64,000 nucleotides of DNA, from contig JADHNI010000001.1 in the NCBI GenBank assembly GCA_016779585.1, positions 1 to 64,000 on the forward strand, read 5' to 3'. The DNA comes from Pseudomonadales bacterium (GTDB lineage: Bacteria; Pseudomonadota; Gammaproteobacteria; Pseudomonadales; Azotimanducaceae). Both the position numbers and the translations under genes were made by a program. This document shows, in pieces, positions 55,530-64,000 of the stretch. Below the pieces are notes generated by a model. That model searched no databases. It was not told where the DNA came from and saw nothing but the letters and a program-made list of their open reading frames with translations. The first letter of the stretch is position 1. Each line of letters begins with the position of its first letter.

Positions 55530-56618
55530 ATGCTGGATAAGGAGCAACTGGCAGAGTTTCGCGAGGCGTCCTGGGGCAAAAAGCCATGCCTGTTCCGAGG
55601 TGCCATCGACGTTACCGGGTTTCCGCTGACATCACATGACCTTACCAGCCTTGTCCAAAACGACCTGGTTGAGTCGCGACTCATTACCGGCGACTTTGAG
55701 CTGATACACGGTCCTTTCGAGCCAGCAGCCGAATCCCGGGATCATGACTCAACGCACTTGCCACCGGATTCAATGTTGATGGTTCAGTGCCTTGAGCAAC
55801 ACCTCCAGGTGGCACGGGACCTGCTGGACCAGGCGTTCCCGTTTATACCTGGCTGGCAGGTTGATGATGTGATGGCCAGTCTGGGCGAAGAGTCCGCCAG
55901 CTGCGGTGCCCATTTCGATAAGTACGACGTTTTCCTGGTCCAGCACACCGGCGGCAAGATATGGCACCTGGACGATGGCGGCCACCGGGAAGAGGATCTG
56001 GCCCCCGCCGCTGACATCCGGCTGCTTCGGGAGTTTGAGCCTGCTCACACCTGGATAGTCGAACCGGGAGATGTCCTCTACGTGCCACCCGGGTTTGGGC
56101 ACCATGGCATCTGCCAGGATGTTTCACTGACCCTGTCCGTCGGTATTCGCAATCCCACGATGGCCGAACTGCTAGCCGACCTCTCTGAATTTGCGCTGTT
56201 GTCACTGAATGAAAACCCGACGATCACTGACCAACTGTTCGCGGCAGAAAGCACCATCGGTGCCCAGGCAATCAGCCAGATTCAGTCTGCACTTGAGGGG
56301 ATGCTCAACAACGACATGCTGCAACGCTGGTACGGCAGCTTTTCCACGAGACTCCGGGAACCTGACCTGCTGGTAGCTGGTGTTGCCGCACAGCCAGCAA
56401 GCGGCATGAACCTCGTCGCTGCACTGGCCAGCCGTTTTGCGATATCCGGGCAGCTGCTTTTTGTGAATGGTGAAGTCTTTGAACTGGAAGATGTTGATAT
56501 GAGCTGGGCAGCGGAACTCACGACTCGCAGAAAACTGCTGATACCCCGTGCAATCTCGGAAAGAGGTCTTGCCTGCCTCGAATCACTGCTGGCCACCGGC
56601 GCCCTTCTCGCAAGGTAA
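55530..56618 (+). CDS. roxA: Ribosomal oxygenase RoxA (YcfD-like, JmjC fold)
   Basis: A 362-aa 2-oxoglutarate/Fe(II) oxygenase of the ROX family, which in E. coli hydroxylates an Arg of ribosomal protein L16. The double-stranded beta-helix has the HxD pair in CGAHFDKYDVFLVQHTGGK (residues ~128-146) and the distal His in VPPGFGHHGICQD. The 2-oxoglutarate Arg and the C-terminal winged-helix dimerisation and tail domains follow. It starts 11 bp after purB and ends 11 bp before the GNAT fusion, forming a transcriptional unit as in Pseudomonas. Confidence 0.9.
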   Translation: MLDKEQLAEFREASWGKKPCLFRGAIDVTGFPLTSHDLTSLVQNDLVESRLITGDFELIHGPFEPAAESRDHDSTHLPPDSMLMVQCLEQHLQVARDLLDQAFPFIPGWQVDDVMASLGEESASCGAHFDKYDVFLVQHTGGKIWHLDDGGHREEDLAPAADIRLLREFEPAHTWIVEPGDVLYVPPGFGHHGICQDVSLTLSVGIRNPTMAELLADLSEFALLSLNENPTITDQLFAAESTIGAQAISQIQSALEGMLNNDMLQRWYGSFSTRLREPDLLVAGVAAQPASGMNLVAALASRFAISGQLLFVNGEVFELEDVDMSWAAELTTRRKLLIPRAISERGLACLESLLATGALLAR

Positions 56619-56629
56619 ACTGTACCCAT

Positions 56630-58072
56630 ATGGAAATACGAAAGTTCAACATCCGCGAGGCGGACTGGGAAACAGACGGTAAACAGCTCTCCAATATCAG
56701 GAGACTGGTCTTTATTGTCGAACAAAAGGTTTCCCAGGAAGAAGAATGGGACGGACGTGACGAGGAATCCTGGCACTGGATTGCCACGGATTCCTCTGAC
56801 GTACCCATCGGTACCGCTCGCCTGCTTCCCGATGGCCAGATAGGTCGTATGGCGGTACTCGGGCAGCATCGAAAACATGGTGTAGGCGCAGCACTGCTGG
56901 AGCAGGCGGTAGAGAAAGCAAGGCACCTTGGTTTCGAGCAGGTCTATCTCAATGCCCAGACCCATGCGCAGGGTTTCTATGAACGAAGCGGGTTTGTGCT
57001 GGATGGCGAAGAATTCATGGAAGCCGGGATACCACACATTCGAATGATTCAGGAACTTTCACCGCCGGTGGATAATGTGCAGCGGCGAGCCCTGGCAAGC
57101 CCTGAGCTAGATGTCTCTGTAAAACCCTTTGATACAGCAGAGGTTCGCTGGGTCGATGAGTCGAGAACCATCACCCGCATTCGAAAGCAGGTATTTGAAA
57201 CGGAACTGAAACTGGCCGATTACCAGGCGCAGGAAGAGGACGACGACTCTGCCATCCACTGGATAGCCACCAATGACGATGATCATGTGGTCGGCAGCAT
57301 CCGCATGACTCCGAAAGGTGAGATTGGGCAGTTCGCCGTGGTTGAAGAATGCCGCGGCCAGGGCATCGGCACCACGCTGCTGGAACTGGCCCTGCAACGT
57401 GCACGAAGATTTCGCCTGCCCACGGTTCACATGATCACCGACCTCGATGCAACCATCCTCGAGAACAATGGCTTTGAGGCAGCAGAGCCAGGTCTGTTTG
57501 AACGAACCATCGAGCCCGAGAACATGGAAGTGGAAAAGCGGCAGAATGCCGGAGAAGAATTCACTGGCGACATTACCTACAGGCTTGGGCACGACAAGCA
57601 GCTGATCCTGTTGCGCCGCGAATCAGACTTTCAGAACATCATTATTGAAATGTGCCGGCAGGCGAAACAGAGCATCCAGATCTATTCACCCAACCTGACC
57701 CACGACCTGTTCGACAGCGCTGAGCTTATGCAGATCTGTTCCAGGCTCGCGCGTCGCAATCGTTATACGAAAGTAGAGATGCTGATCTTTGACCCGCATC
57801 GCATCATCAAGAACGGCCATGCCCTGCTCAATATTTCCCGCAAGCTACCTTCTTCCATCGGGATCAGGATCGTGGACCCGGACATGCGCCAGCTGAACCA
57901 CGAGTTTGTGCTGGTGGACAGCCACGGTGTGATCTACCGGCAGGACTATGAGTCCTGGGAAGGCACAGCCTGCTTTTTTGATATTACCGAGGGCAACCGC
58001 CTCGGTCGCCAGTTCACCGCAGCCTGGGAATCCGGCTTGCTGGACCCGAACCTTCGCCAGTTAAGAATCTAG
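56630..58072 (+). CDS. Tandem GNAT acetyltransferase fused to PLD-like domain
   Basis: A 480-aa three-domain protein. GNAT 1 (~1-145) resembles ElaA/Yit[20 protein letters not shown], acetyl-CoA loop [20 protein letters not shown] 2 (~160-300) repeats the layout: [27 protein letters not shown]. The C-terminal part (~320-480) resembles the phospholipase-D-like DUF that accompanies single GNATs in Pseudomonas ([36 protein letters not shown]). Its HxK core is altered to HEF, so phosphodiester activity is doubtful. GNAT 2 shares several positions with GNAT 1, suggesting an internal duplication. Substrates unknown. The stop overlaps that of rraA (CTAG). Confidence 0.8.
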   Translation: MEIRKFNIREADWETDGKQLSNIRRLVFIVEQKVSQEEEWDGRDEESWHWIATDSSDVPIGTARLLPDGQIGRMAVLGQHRKHGVGAALLEQAVEKARHLGFEQVYLNAQTHAQGFYERSGFVLDGEEFMEAGIPHIRMIQELSPPVDNVQRRALASPELDVSVKPFDTAEVRWVDESRTITRIRKQVFETELKLADYQAQEEDDDSAIHWIATNDDDHVVGSIRMTPKGEIGQFAVVEECRGQGIGTTLLELALQRARRFRLPTVHMITDLDATILENNGFEAAEPGLFERTIEPENMEVEKRQNAGEEFTGDITYRLGHDKQLILLRRESDFQNIIIEMCRQAKQSIQIYSPNLTHDLFDSAELMQICSRLARRNRYTKVEMLIFDPHRIIKNGHALLNISRKLPSSIGIRIVDPDMRQLNHEFVLVDSHGVIYRQDYESWEGTACFFDITEGNRLGRQFTAAWESGLLDPNLRQLRI

Positions 58073-58560
58073 CTGGGGGGCATCGAGAGGGGTTTTGCCG
58101 AGGCGATCACGCCATTGTTGTCTGCATAGACGAATTCACCGGGAATAAAGTCCACACCCCCGAAGTTTACCCACTCGTCCCTAAGGCCAATTTCCCGCTT
58201 GACGCTTTTCATGGGATTGGCAGTAATAGCCTGAATGCCCAGTTCGATTTCGGCCAGTGCATCCACATCGCGAACACAACCGTAAACAATGATGCCCTCC
58301 CAGCCATTGTTGGCGGCTTTTATCGCGAGGTTATCGCCAAGTAGTCCACAGCGCAGTGAGCCGCCACCGTCAACTACCAGCACGCGCCCCTCGCCAGGCT
58401 CGTTTACAGCGTGCGCCACCAGGGAGTTGTCTTCATGGCACTTGATGGTCGTAATGGGTCCGCCAAAAGAAAGCCGGGCCCCGAAGTTCCTGAACATCGG
58501 GGTCATGACACGTACCAACTCGGGGTATTCATCACACAAATCTGGAAGAATGTACTTCAT
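58069..58560 (-). CDS. rraA: RraA-family regulator of RNase E activity
   Basis: A 163-aa protein (E. coli 161) that in enterobacteria binds RNase E and the degradosome scaffold. Typical parts: [75 protein letters not shown] and [20 protein letters not shown]. RraA proteins can also carry aldolase activity; the length and sequence here favour the regulator. Diverges from the transglycosylase gene. Confidence 0.92.
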   Translation of the reverse strand: MKYILPDLCDEYPELVRVMTPMFRNFGARLSFGGPITTIKCHEDNSLVAHAVNEPGEGRVLVVDGGGSLRCGLLGDNLAIKAANNGWEGIIVYGCVRDVDALAEIELGIQAITANPMKSVKREIGLRDEWVNFGGVDFIPGEFVYADNNGVIASAKPLSMPPS

Positions 58561-58650
58561 AAAGGCTCCTTATCAGTTGGTCGTTTCGGGGTTCAGCTTT
58601 TCACTAAGGCTGGTTTACAATGCCGCGACCATCATACCAAAGCCATTGGA

Positions 58651-59295
58651 GTGAGAGTAAACCGCCCAAATTTCAGCGTATTACCTTCGCTTCTTCAAGC
58701 GTTGGTTTATGCAGTGATCGCTGGTTATCCGCTCAGCGCCAGCGCAGAGCTGTATATCTACCAGGGTCCCGATGGCGAACGCATGATTTCGGACAGGCCG
58801 TTGCGCGGATACACCCTTCTGACAAAACGAGACAGTTTCAGCAACGCCGGTCATATCCTCGCTGACCGACCCATCGAAACCGGTGGCACCAGGGCGTTCA
58901 GGGCACACATCCGAGCGGCCAGCGACAAGTACATGGTTGACCCGGCACTGGTGGAAGCCATCATCCAGGTGGAATCCAGTTTTCGCCCCGATGCGGTATC
59001 CAGCTCTGGCGCCACCGGGCTGATGCAGTTAATGCCGGGCACCGCGAAGGACCTTGAGGTGGATGATCGCTACAACCCCAGGCAAAACATTCATGGTGGC
59101 GTGCGCTACATCAGTGAACTGATGGAGCGATTCGACAACGACCTGACAATGGTGCTGGCTGCTTACAATGCAGGACCCAATGCCGTCGCCAGACACAATG
59201 GCATTCCCCCCGACAAACCTGAAACCGTGCGATATGTACAAAAGGTAATGAAGTCGTATCATGAATTTCGAATGATTCGCTATGGTGCCGAATAA
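58651..59295 (+). CDS. Lytic transglycosylase (SLT domain)
   Basis: Periplasmic peptidoglycan lyase. A signal-like segment (VLPSLLQALVYAVIAGYPLSASA) precedes a short DUF4124-like stretch (ELYIYQGPDGERMISDRPL). The SLT domain (~110-215) has the catalytic Glu in VEAIIQVESSFRPDAVSSSG, then GLMQLMPGTAKDLEV, NIHGGVRYISELMERF and LAAYNAGPNAVARHNG. The start is uncertain: GTG 58651 gives 214 aa but has no clear ribosome-binding site. The open frame upstream to 58411 is antisense to rraA and not coding. The lipoprotein gene follows three bases later. Confidence 0.85.
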   Translation: MRVNRPNFSVLPSLLQALVYAVIAGYPLSASAELYIYQGPDGERMISDRPLRGYTLLTKRDSFSNAGHILADRPIETGGTRAFRAHIRAASDKYMVDPALVEAIIQVESSFRPDAVSSSGATGLMQLMPGTAKDLEVDDRYNPRQNIHGGVRYISELMERFDNDLTMVLAAYNAGPNAVARHNGIPPDKPETVRYVQKVMKSYHEFRMIRYGAE

Positions 59296-59298
59296 CGC

Positions 59299-59748
59299 AT
59301 GAAACTATTGTCCGGTTTATTACTACTGGTACTCCTGGCTGGCTGCGAGTACCTGCCCTTTGGCCAGGGTCCGCTTGAAGGCCAGGTTGTGGCCAACCCG
59401 AATGACTGGACCGAAGTGGGTAAAGTCGAAATCATTCAGCTCGAAACCAACGGCACCGATGGCCCCTACTCGGTGAACCTGTGGATCGCAAATATTGAGG
59501 GCACCCTGCATGTCTTTGCCGGTGACAATCTCAGCGACTGGGTAGCCAATATACAGTCAGACCCGAATGTCCGTTTGGGTGTGAACGGTTCGATCTACGA
59601 GCTGATGGCCACCAGGGAAACCAGCGCTGAGAAGTTTGGGAAGTTTGGCCAGGAATGGAAAAACAAATACGGCAACCGGCCGCGTAATGAAAACGTGGAT
59701 GAAACCTACCTTTATCGCCTGACGCCACGATCCTGGAGTGAAGGATAA
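59299..59748 (+). CDS. Lipoprotein with split-barrel (nitroreductase/PNPOx-like) domain
   Basis: A 149-aa predicted lipoprotein. Lipobox LLLLVLLAGC at the end of the signal places Cys16 as the lipidated residue. The mature part (VGKVEIIQLETNGTDGPYSV, NLWIANIEGTLHVFAGDNLS, WVANIQSDPNVRLGVNGSIY) resembles split-beta-barrel flavin or F420-binding proteins of the nitroreductase/pyridoxamine-oxidase-like type. That fold is unusual in a lipoprotein. Function unknown. It starts three bases after the transglycosylase gene, so the two are likely co-transcribed. Confidence 0.65.
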   Translation: MKLLSGLLLLVLLAGCEYLPFGQGPLEGQVVANPNDWTEVGKVEIIQLETNGTDGPYSVNLWIANIEGTLHVFAGDNLSDWVANIQSDPNVRLGVNGSIYELMATRETSAEKFGKFGQEWKNKYGNRPRNENVDETYLYRLTPRSWSEG

Positions 59749-59771
59749 GCAGGCCGGTTGTTGACTGATCG

Positions 59772-60953
59772 CTAGAAAGCGTCTCCCGGAACCCGCACAA
59801 AACCTTCCATCAACACTCGCATGCTGCGACTCATGGAAGCTTTCTTCACCTGCCACTCTCCATTGATTTCTTGTGCTTCGGCGCCTACCCGCAAAGTGCC
59901 GGAAGGATGACCGAAACGAACAGAAGAGCGCTCTCCTCCACCCGCGGCCAGGTTGACCAGTGTTCCGGGAATGGCCGCTGCAGTACCGATAGCAACGGCA
60001 GCTGTACCCATCATCGCGTGATGCAGCTTGCCCATGGATAAAGCCCTGACCAGGAGATCAATGTCACCTGCGTCAATGGCCTTGCCGCTGGACGCGGCGT
60101 AACTCGCGGGGCCAGCCACAAAAGCCACCTTCGGCGTATGCTGCCGGGAAGCCGCTTCACTGACATCAGAGATCAACCCCATGCGCAGGGCGCCGTAGGC
60201 ACGAATGGTTTCAAACTTCTTCAGCGCTGCGTCATCGTTGTTGATATCGTCCTGCAACTCCGTCCCGGTGTATCCGATCTCATCTGCATTGACGAAAACA
60301 GTAGGTATGCCTGCATTGATCAGTGTTGCCTTGAGGGTGCCGATGCCTGGTACTTCAAGGTTATCAACAAGATTCCCGGTCGGGAACATGGAGCCACCTT
60401 CATCATCAGCGGGATCCATGAAATCCAGCAGAACCTCTGCCGCAGGGAAAGTGACGCCATCCAGTTCAAAGTCGCCGGTCTCCTGGGGTTCACCATTGGT
60501 TACTGGCACATGGGCAATGATCGTCTTCTGGATATTCACCTGCCATATGCGAACCTCACAGATACCGTTATCAGGCACGCGATCCGGATCCATCAGACCA
60601 GCCATGATGCCAAAGCCACCAATAGCGGCAGACAGGTTGCCGCAATTACCACTCCAGTCTACGAACGGCTGGTCAATCGAGACCTGTCCGAACAGGTAGT
60701 CGAGGTCATGCCCTTCCTTTGTACTTTTGGAAACGATCACAGTCTTGCTGGTACTGGACGTTGCCCCACCCATGCCATCGGTGTGTTTACCGTAGGGGTC
60801 GGGTGACCCAATGACCCTGAGCAGGAGTTTGTCCCGGGCTTCACCGGGCACCTGTGCACTTTCAGGCAGATCTTCAAGACGGAAAAATACCCCCTTGCTG
60901 GTGCCGCCACGGATATAGGTCGCAGGTACCCTTATTTGTGGAACTGTGCTCAC
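59772..60953 (-). CDS. prpF: 2-methylaconitate cis-trans isomerase PrpF
   Basis: Isomerase of the AcnD-dependent methylcitrate cycle; 393 aa (family ~395). Typical pieces: VPATYIRGGTSKGVFFRLED, GSPDPYGKHTDGMGGATSST, VDWSGNCGNLSAAIGGFGI, and FGHPSGTLRVGAEAQEINGE near the C-terminus. The conserved Cys in SGNCGN and the Lys in TSKGVF are present. Start GTG overlaps the acnD stop by four bases (GTGA), showing operon organisation prpC-acnD-prpF. Confidence 0.95.
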   Translation of the reverse strand: MSTVPQIRVPATYIRGGTSKGVFFRLEDLPESAQVPGEARDKLLLRVIGSPDPYGKHTDGMGGATSSTSKTVIVSKSTKEGHDLDYLFGQVSIDQPFVDWSGNCGNLSAAIGGFGIMAGLMDPDRVPDNGICEVRIWQVNIQKTIIAHVPVTNGEPQETGDFELDGVTFPAAEVLLDFMDPADDEGGSMFPTGNLVDNLEVPGIGTLKATLINAGIPTVFVNADEIGYTGTELQDDINNDDAALKKFETIRAYGALRMGLISDVSEAASRQHTPKVAFVAGPASYAASSGKAIDAGDIDLLVRALSMGKLHHAMMGTAAVAIGTAAAIPGTLVNLAAGGGERSSVRFGHPSGTLRVGAEAQEINGEWQVKKASMSRSMRVLMEGFVRVPGDAF

Positions 60954-63538
60954 GCCGCACCCTCAAGAAAATCCTGTGCGAACCGTTGCAGTACGCCACC
61001 AGCGGCATAAATGGAGACCTCTTCAGCTGTATCCAGCCGACAGGTCACCGGCAACTCAACGCTTTCACCGTTCGCCCGATGAATCACCAGGGTCAGGTCG
61101 GCTCGAGGTGTCGGTTCACCAATCACGTCAAAAGTTTCCGTACCATCGATATTGTAGGTGTGACGCGTGTCCCCCGCCTTGAATTCCAGGGGCAGCACGC
61201 CCATACCGATCAGGTTGGTTCTGTGGATACGTTCGAATCCTTCCGCGACGATAGCTTCAACACCAGCGAGGCGAACACCTTTCGCCGCCCAGTCCCTGGA
61301 AGAACCCTGGCCGTAGTCGGCACCGGCGACAATAATCAGCGGCTGACCACGATCCATGTAAGTTTCGATAGCTTCCCACATGCGAACCACTTCACCTTCC
61401 GGTTCAATACGCGCCAGCGAACCCTGTTTTACCCCGCCGTTTTCCTGGACCATTTCGTTTAGCAGTTTCGGGTTCGCAAATGTGGCTCTTTGGGCTGTCA
61501 GGTGGTCACCACGGTGAGTCGCGTAGGAATTAAAGTCTTCTTCCGGCAGGCCCATCTTTGCGAGATATTCGCCCGCAGCACTTGAAGCAAGAATAGCGTT
61601 TGACGGAGAAAGGTGATCGGTGGTGATGTTGTCACCGAGAACCGCCAGCGGCCGCATGCCCTTCAGGGTACGTTCTTTGGCGAGAGCACCTTCCCAGTAT
61701 GGTGGCCTGCGAATATAGGTACTTTGCGGGCGCCATTCGTAGAGAGGACTTGGTGCATCCGTGGTGTCTTTGACCGTGATGAACATCGGGTCGTAGACCG
61801 CGCGGAACTGCTCCGGTTTCACACAGCTGGACACGATTTCATCAATCTCTTCATCGGTGGGCCAGATATCTTTCAGCGTCACAGGGTTGCCATCCTGGTC
61901 AACACCCAGCGGGTCTGCCTCGATATCCACACGAACGGTTCCTGCAATTGCGTAGGCAATAACGAGCGGCGGTGATGCCAGAAATGCCTGCTTCGCATAG
62001 GGATGGATGCGTCCGTCGAAGTTTCGGTTGCCGGACAATACCGCTGTCGCGTACAGGTCACGCTCAATCACTTCCTGCTGGATCTTCGGGTCCAGTGCGC
62101 CACTCATGCCGTTGCAGGTCGTACAGGCAAACGCCACGATGCCAAAACCCAGTTGTTCCAGTTCCGGCAGGAGGTTTGCTTCCTCCAGGTACAGTTGCAC
62201 GGCTTTGGAGCCGGGTGCCAGGGAGGTTTTCACCCAGGGCTTTCGAGTCAGGCCTTTGGCATTGGCATTTCGGGCCAGCAGCCCGGCAGCAATAACATTG
62301 CGTGGGTTACTGGTGTTTGTGCAGCTCGTGATGGCGGCGATGATGACAGCGCCGTCAGGCATCAGGTCGCCTTCCTGCTCCCAGGGGGCAGCAATACCCT
62401 GGGCTGCCAGCTCGGAGGTTGCCACCCGGCGATGCGGATTGGAGGGACCGGCCACGTTGCGAACCACTGAAGACAGGTCGAATGTGAGAACGCGCTCGTA
62501 TTCAGCTTTGCGCATACCGTCGACCCAGAGGCCGCTTTCTTTAGCGTAGGTTTCTACCAGCTTGACCTGCTCGTCATCACGGCCGGTCAGCTTGAGGTAG
62601 TCGATGGTGTTCTGGTCGATGTAGAACATTGCCGCGGTTGCACCAAATTCCGGCGTCATGTTCGAGATCGTGGCGCGGTCACCCAGAGTCAAGGCCTCGG
62701 CACCTTCGCCAAAGAACTCCAGGTAGGATGAAACCACCCTCTCCTGTCTCAGGAACTCGGTAATGGCGAGAACAATATCGGTTGCCGTAATACCAGGCTG
62801 GCGCTTACCTGTCAGCTCAACACCAACAATGTCAGGAAGGCGCATGTAGGATGCACGGCCCAGCATGACGCTCTCAGCTTCAAGGCCTCCCACGCCTATC
62901 GCGATCACGCCAAGGGCGTCCACGTGTGGCGTGTGGCTGTCTGTACCAACCAGGGTGTCCGGGAAGGCAATACCATCACGGTTATGGACCACCGGCGACA
63001 TCTTCTCCAGGTTGATCTGGTGCATGATGCCGTTCCCGGGCGGAATGACATCAACATTTTCAAACGCGGTTTTGGTCCAGTTGATGAAATGGAAGCGATC
63101 ATCATTGCGACGATCTTCAATGGCCCGGTTCTTTTCAAAGGCGTCTTTCTCAAATCCGGCATGTTCCACGGCCAGAGAGTGGTCCACGATCAGTTGTGTC
63201 GGCACGACGGGGTTAACCTGTGAAGGGTCGCCGCCTTTATCAGCAATGGCATCGCGCAAGCCAGCCAGGTCAACCAGTGCGGTCTGGCCAAGGATGTCGT
63301 GACAGACAACACGAGCTGGGAACCAGGGAAAATCCAGTTCCTGTTTCCGCTCTATGAGCTGCTTCAGGGAATCCGTCAGGGATTCCGGGTCACAACGCCG
63401 CACCAGGTTTTCGGCCAGCACCTTGGAGGTGTATGGCAGTCCATCATAGGCTCCAGGCTGGATGTCCTCGATAGCCTGACGAGTGTCAAAGTAGTCCAGG
63501 TCAGTACCTGGCAGTTGCTTGCGATACTTGCTGTTCAC
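60950..63538 (-). CDS. acnD: 2-methylcitrate dehydratase, Fe-S type (AcnD)
   Basis: Aconitase-family enzyme of 862 aa (family ~865) dehydrating 2-methylcitrate to 2-methyl-trans-aconitate in propionate breakdown, replacing PrpD. 4Fe-4S ligands: AAITSCTNTSNP and FACTTCNGMSGALDP. Substrate-binding parts GTDSHTPHVDALGVIAIGVG, ILASSAAGEYLAKMGLP and the C-terminal swivelling domain (GADYGQGSSRDWAAKGVRLA) are intact. Start is GTG at 63538. The adjoining prpF and prpC confirm AcnD over the general aconitases. Confidence 0.95.
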   Translation of the reverse strand: MNSKYRKQLPGTDLDYFDTRQAIEDIQPGAYDGLPYTSKVLAENLVRRCDPESLTDSLKQLIERKQELDFPWFPARVVCHDILGQTALVDLAGLRDAIADKGGDPSQVNPVVPTQLIVDHSLAVEHAGFEKDAFEKNRAIEDRRNDDRFHFINWTKTAFENVDVIPPGNGIMHQINLEKMSPVVHNRDGIAFPDTLVGTDSHTPHVDALGVIAIGVGGLEAESVMLGRASYMRLPDIVGVELTGKRQPGITATDIVLAITEFLRQERVVSSYLEFFGEGAEALTLGDRATISNMTPEFGATAAMFYIDQNTIDYLKLTGRDDEQVKLVETYAKESGLWVDGMRKAEYERVLTFDLSSVVRNVAGPSNPHRRVATSELAAQGIAAPWEQEGDLMPDGAVIIAAITSCTNTSNPRNVIAAGLLARNANAKGLTRKPWVKTSLAPGSKAVQLYLEEANLLPELEQLGFGIVAFACTTCNGMSGALDPKIQQEVIERDLYATAVLSGNRNFDGRIHPYAKQAFLASPPLVIAYAIAGTVRVDIEADPLGVDQDGNPVTLKDIWPTDEEIDEIVSSCVKPEQFRAVYDPMFITVKDTTDAPSPLYEWRPQSTYIRRPPYWEGALAKERTLKGMRPLAVLGDNITTDHLSPSNAILASSAAGEYLAKMGLPEEDFNSYATHRGDHLTAQRATFANPKLLNEMVQENGGVKQGSLARIEPEGEVVRMWEAIETYMDRGQPLIIVAGADYGQGSSRDWAAKGVRLAGVEAIVAEGFERIHRTNLIGMGVLPLEFKAGDTRHTYNIDGTETFDVIGEPTPRADLTLVIHRANGESVELPVTCRLDTAEEVSIYAAGGVLQRFAQDFLEGAA

Positions 63539-63547
63539 AAAATGTCC

Positions 63548-64000
63548 TTAACGATCCTGGATCTCTACAAAAGGTCTGGTGTCCGGGCCAATGTAGTCCG
63601 CGCTCGGACGAATCAGCCGGTTATTGGAACGCTGTTCCATAACGTGAGCAGCCCAGCCTGTCAGGCGAGACATCACAAAGATCGGTGTAAAGATCTTTGT
63701 TGGGATACCCATGTAGTTATAGGCAGATGCGTGGAAGAAATCCGCATTCGGGAACAGTTCTTTTTCATCCCACATCACGCGAGCAACTTCAACGGATATA
63801 TCGAAGAGCGTCGTGTCGCCATTCAGGTTGGCGAGCTTTTCTGACCAATCCTTGATCAGTGCATTGCGAGGGTCAGAGGTTCGATAGATAGCATGGCCGA
63901 AGCCCATGATAAGTTCCTTGCGCTCAAACATGCCCTTGATGGCAGGCTCAACTTCCTCTACGGAACTGAACTTTTCGATCAGCTCCATGGCTGCCTCGTT
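63548..64000 (-). CDS. prpC: 2-methylcitrate synthase, C-terminal fragment
   Basis: The reading frame runs off the right edge; about 150 C-terminal residues are visible. Citrate-synthase signatures present: NEAAMELIEKF, IMGFGHAIYRTSDPRNALIK (substrate His and Arg), FFHASAYNYMGIPTKIFTPI (catalytic-region Asp/His neighbourhood) and SRLTGWAAHVMEQRSNNRLI. Together with acnD 9 bp downstream this is PrpC, condensing propionyl-CoA with oxaloacetate. The cluster's usual prpB and GntR regulator would lie beyond the window. Confidence 0.93.
   Translation of the reverse strand, partial: NEAAMELIEKFSSVEEVEPAIKGMFERKELIMGFGHAIYRTSDPRNALIKDWSEKLANLNGDTTLFDISVEVARVMWDEKELFPNADFFHASAYNYMGIPTKIFTPIFVMSRLTGWAAHVMEQRSNNRLIRPSADYIGPDTRPFVEIQDR

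Overview
The window looks like chromosomal core DNA from a gammaproteobacterium of the broad Pseudomonadales / Cellvibrionales / Oceanospirillales type. This is inferred from protein resemblance and gene order; no rRNA is present. Genes are tightly packed, often overlapping by 1-30 nt, and many start with GTG or TTG. I see no phage, insertion sequence, integron or CRISPR array.

Layout. 0-20 kb holds housekeeping genes in short, often convergent units: an MBL-fold fragment, xthA, a YceI protein, pyrF, a PilZ protein, cysS, ribE with a small coupled ORF, ltaE, a PfkB kinase, a hexapeptide acyltransferase, a chloramphenicol-phosphotransferase-like kinase, a methyltransferase, a sirtuin, a two-gene PAS/receiver unit, a DAACS transporter, dinB, pyk and lon. 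A 7-copy tandem repeat fills the pyk-lon gap. 20-28.5 kb holds a DMT transporter, tRNA-Leu(UAA), tesB, a TetR regulator, tRNA-Cys(GCA), a 37-aa membrane peptide, an AraC regulator broken by an in-frame TAG, then pgsA, uvrC, a family-5-like uracil-DNA glycosylase, gacA/uvrY and gcdH. 28.7-31.4 kb shows gene decay: a ku relic and an M28 peptidase with a stop codon at its catalytic Glu, around a MerR-TPR fusion and a second PilZ protein. 

34.5-55.5 kb is a long conserved block: tRNA-Ser(UGA), yccA, tusDCBE, cysG, serS, crcB, rarA, lolA, ftsK, a PA4642-like gene, trxB, aat, bpt, infA, clpA, clpS, cspD, rluE, [moaCDE], mnmA, hflD, purB. The order largely matches E. coli and Pseudomonas. It gathers sulfur relay with tRNA thiolation (TusDCBE plus MnmA) and the bacterial N-degron route (Aat, Bpt, ClpS, ClpA). 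55.5-64 kb holds a RoxA-like ribosomal oxygenase, a double-GNAT/PLD-like fusion, rraA, a lytic transglycosylase, a lipoprotein and a methylcitrate-cycle cluster (prpF, acnD, prpC running off the end).

No obviously new defence or biosynthetic system is present. The best leads are small or structural: the pyk-lon repeat array, the degenerate PAS/receiver pair, the two coupled or isolated small proteins, three decayed genes, an apparent AUC start in xthA, in-frame repeats in the clpS leader, and the GNAT-GNAT-PLD fusion.
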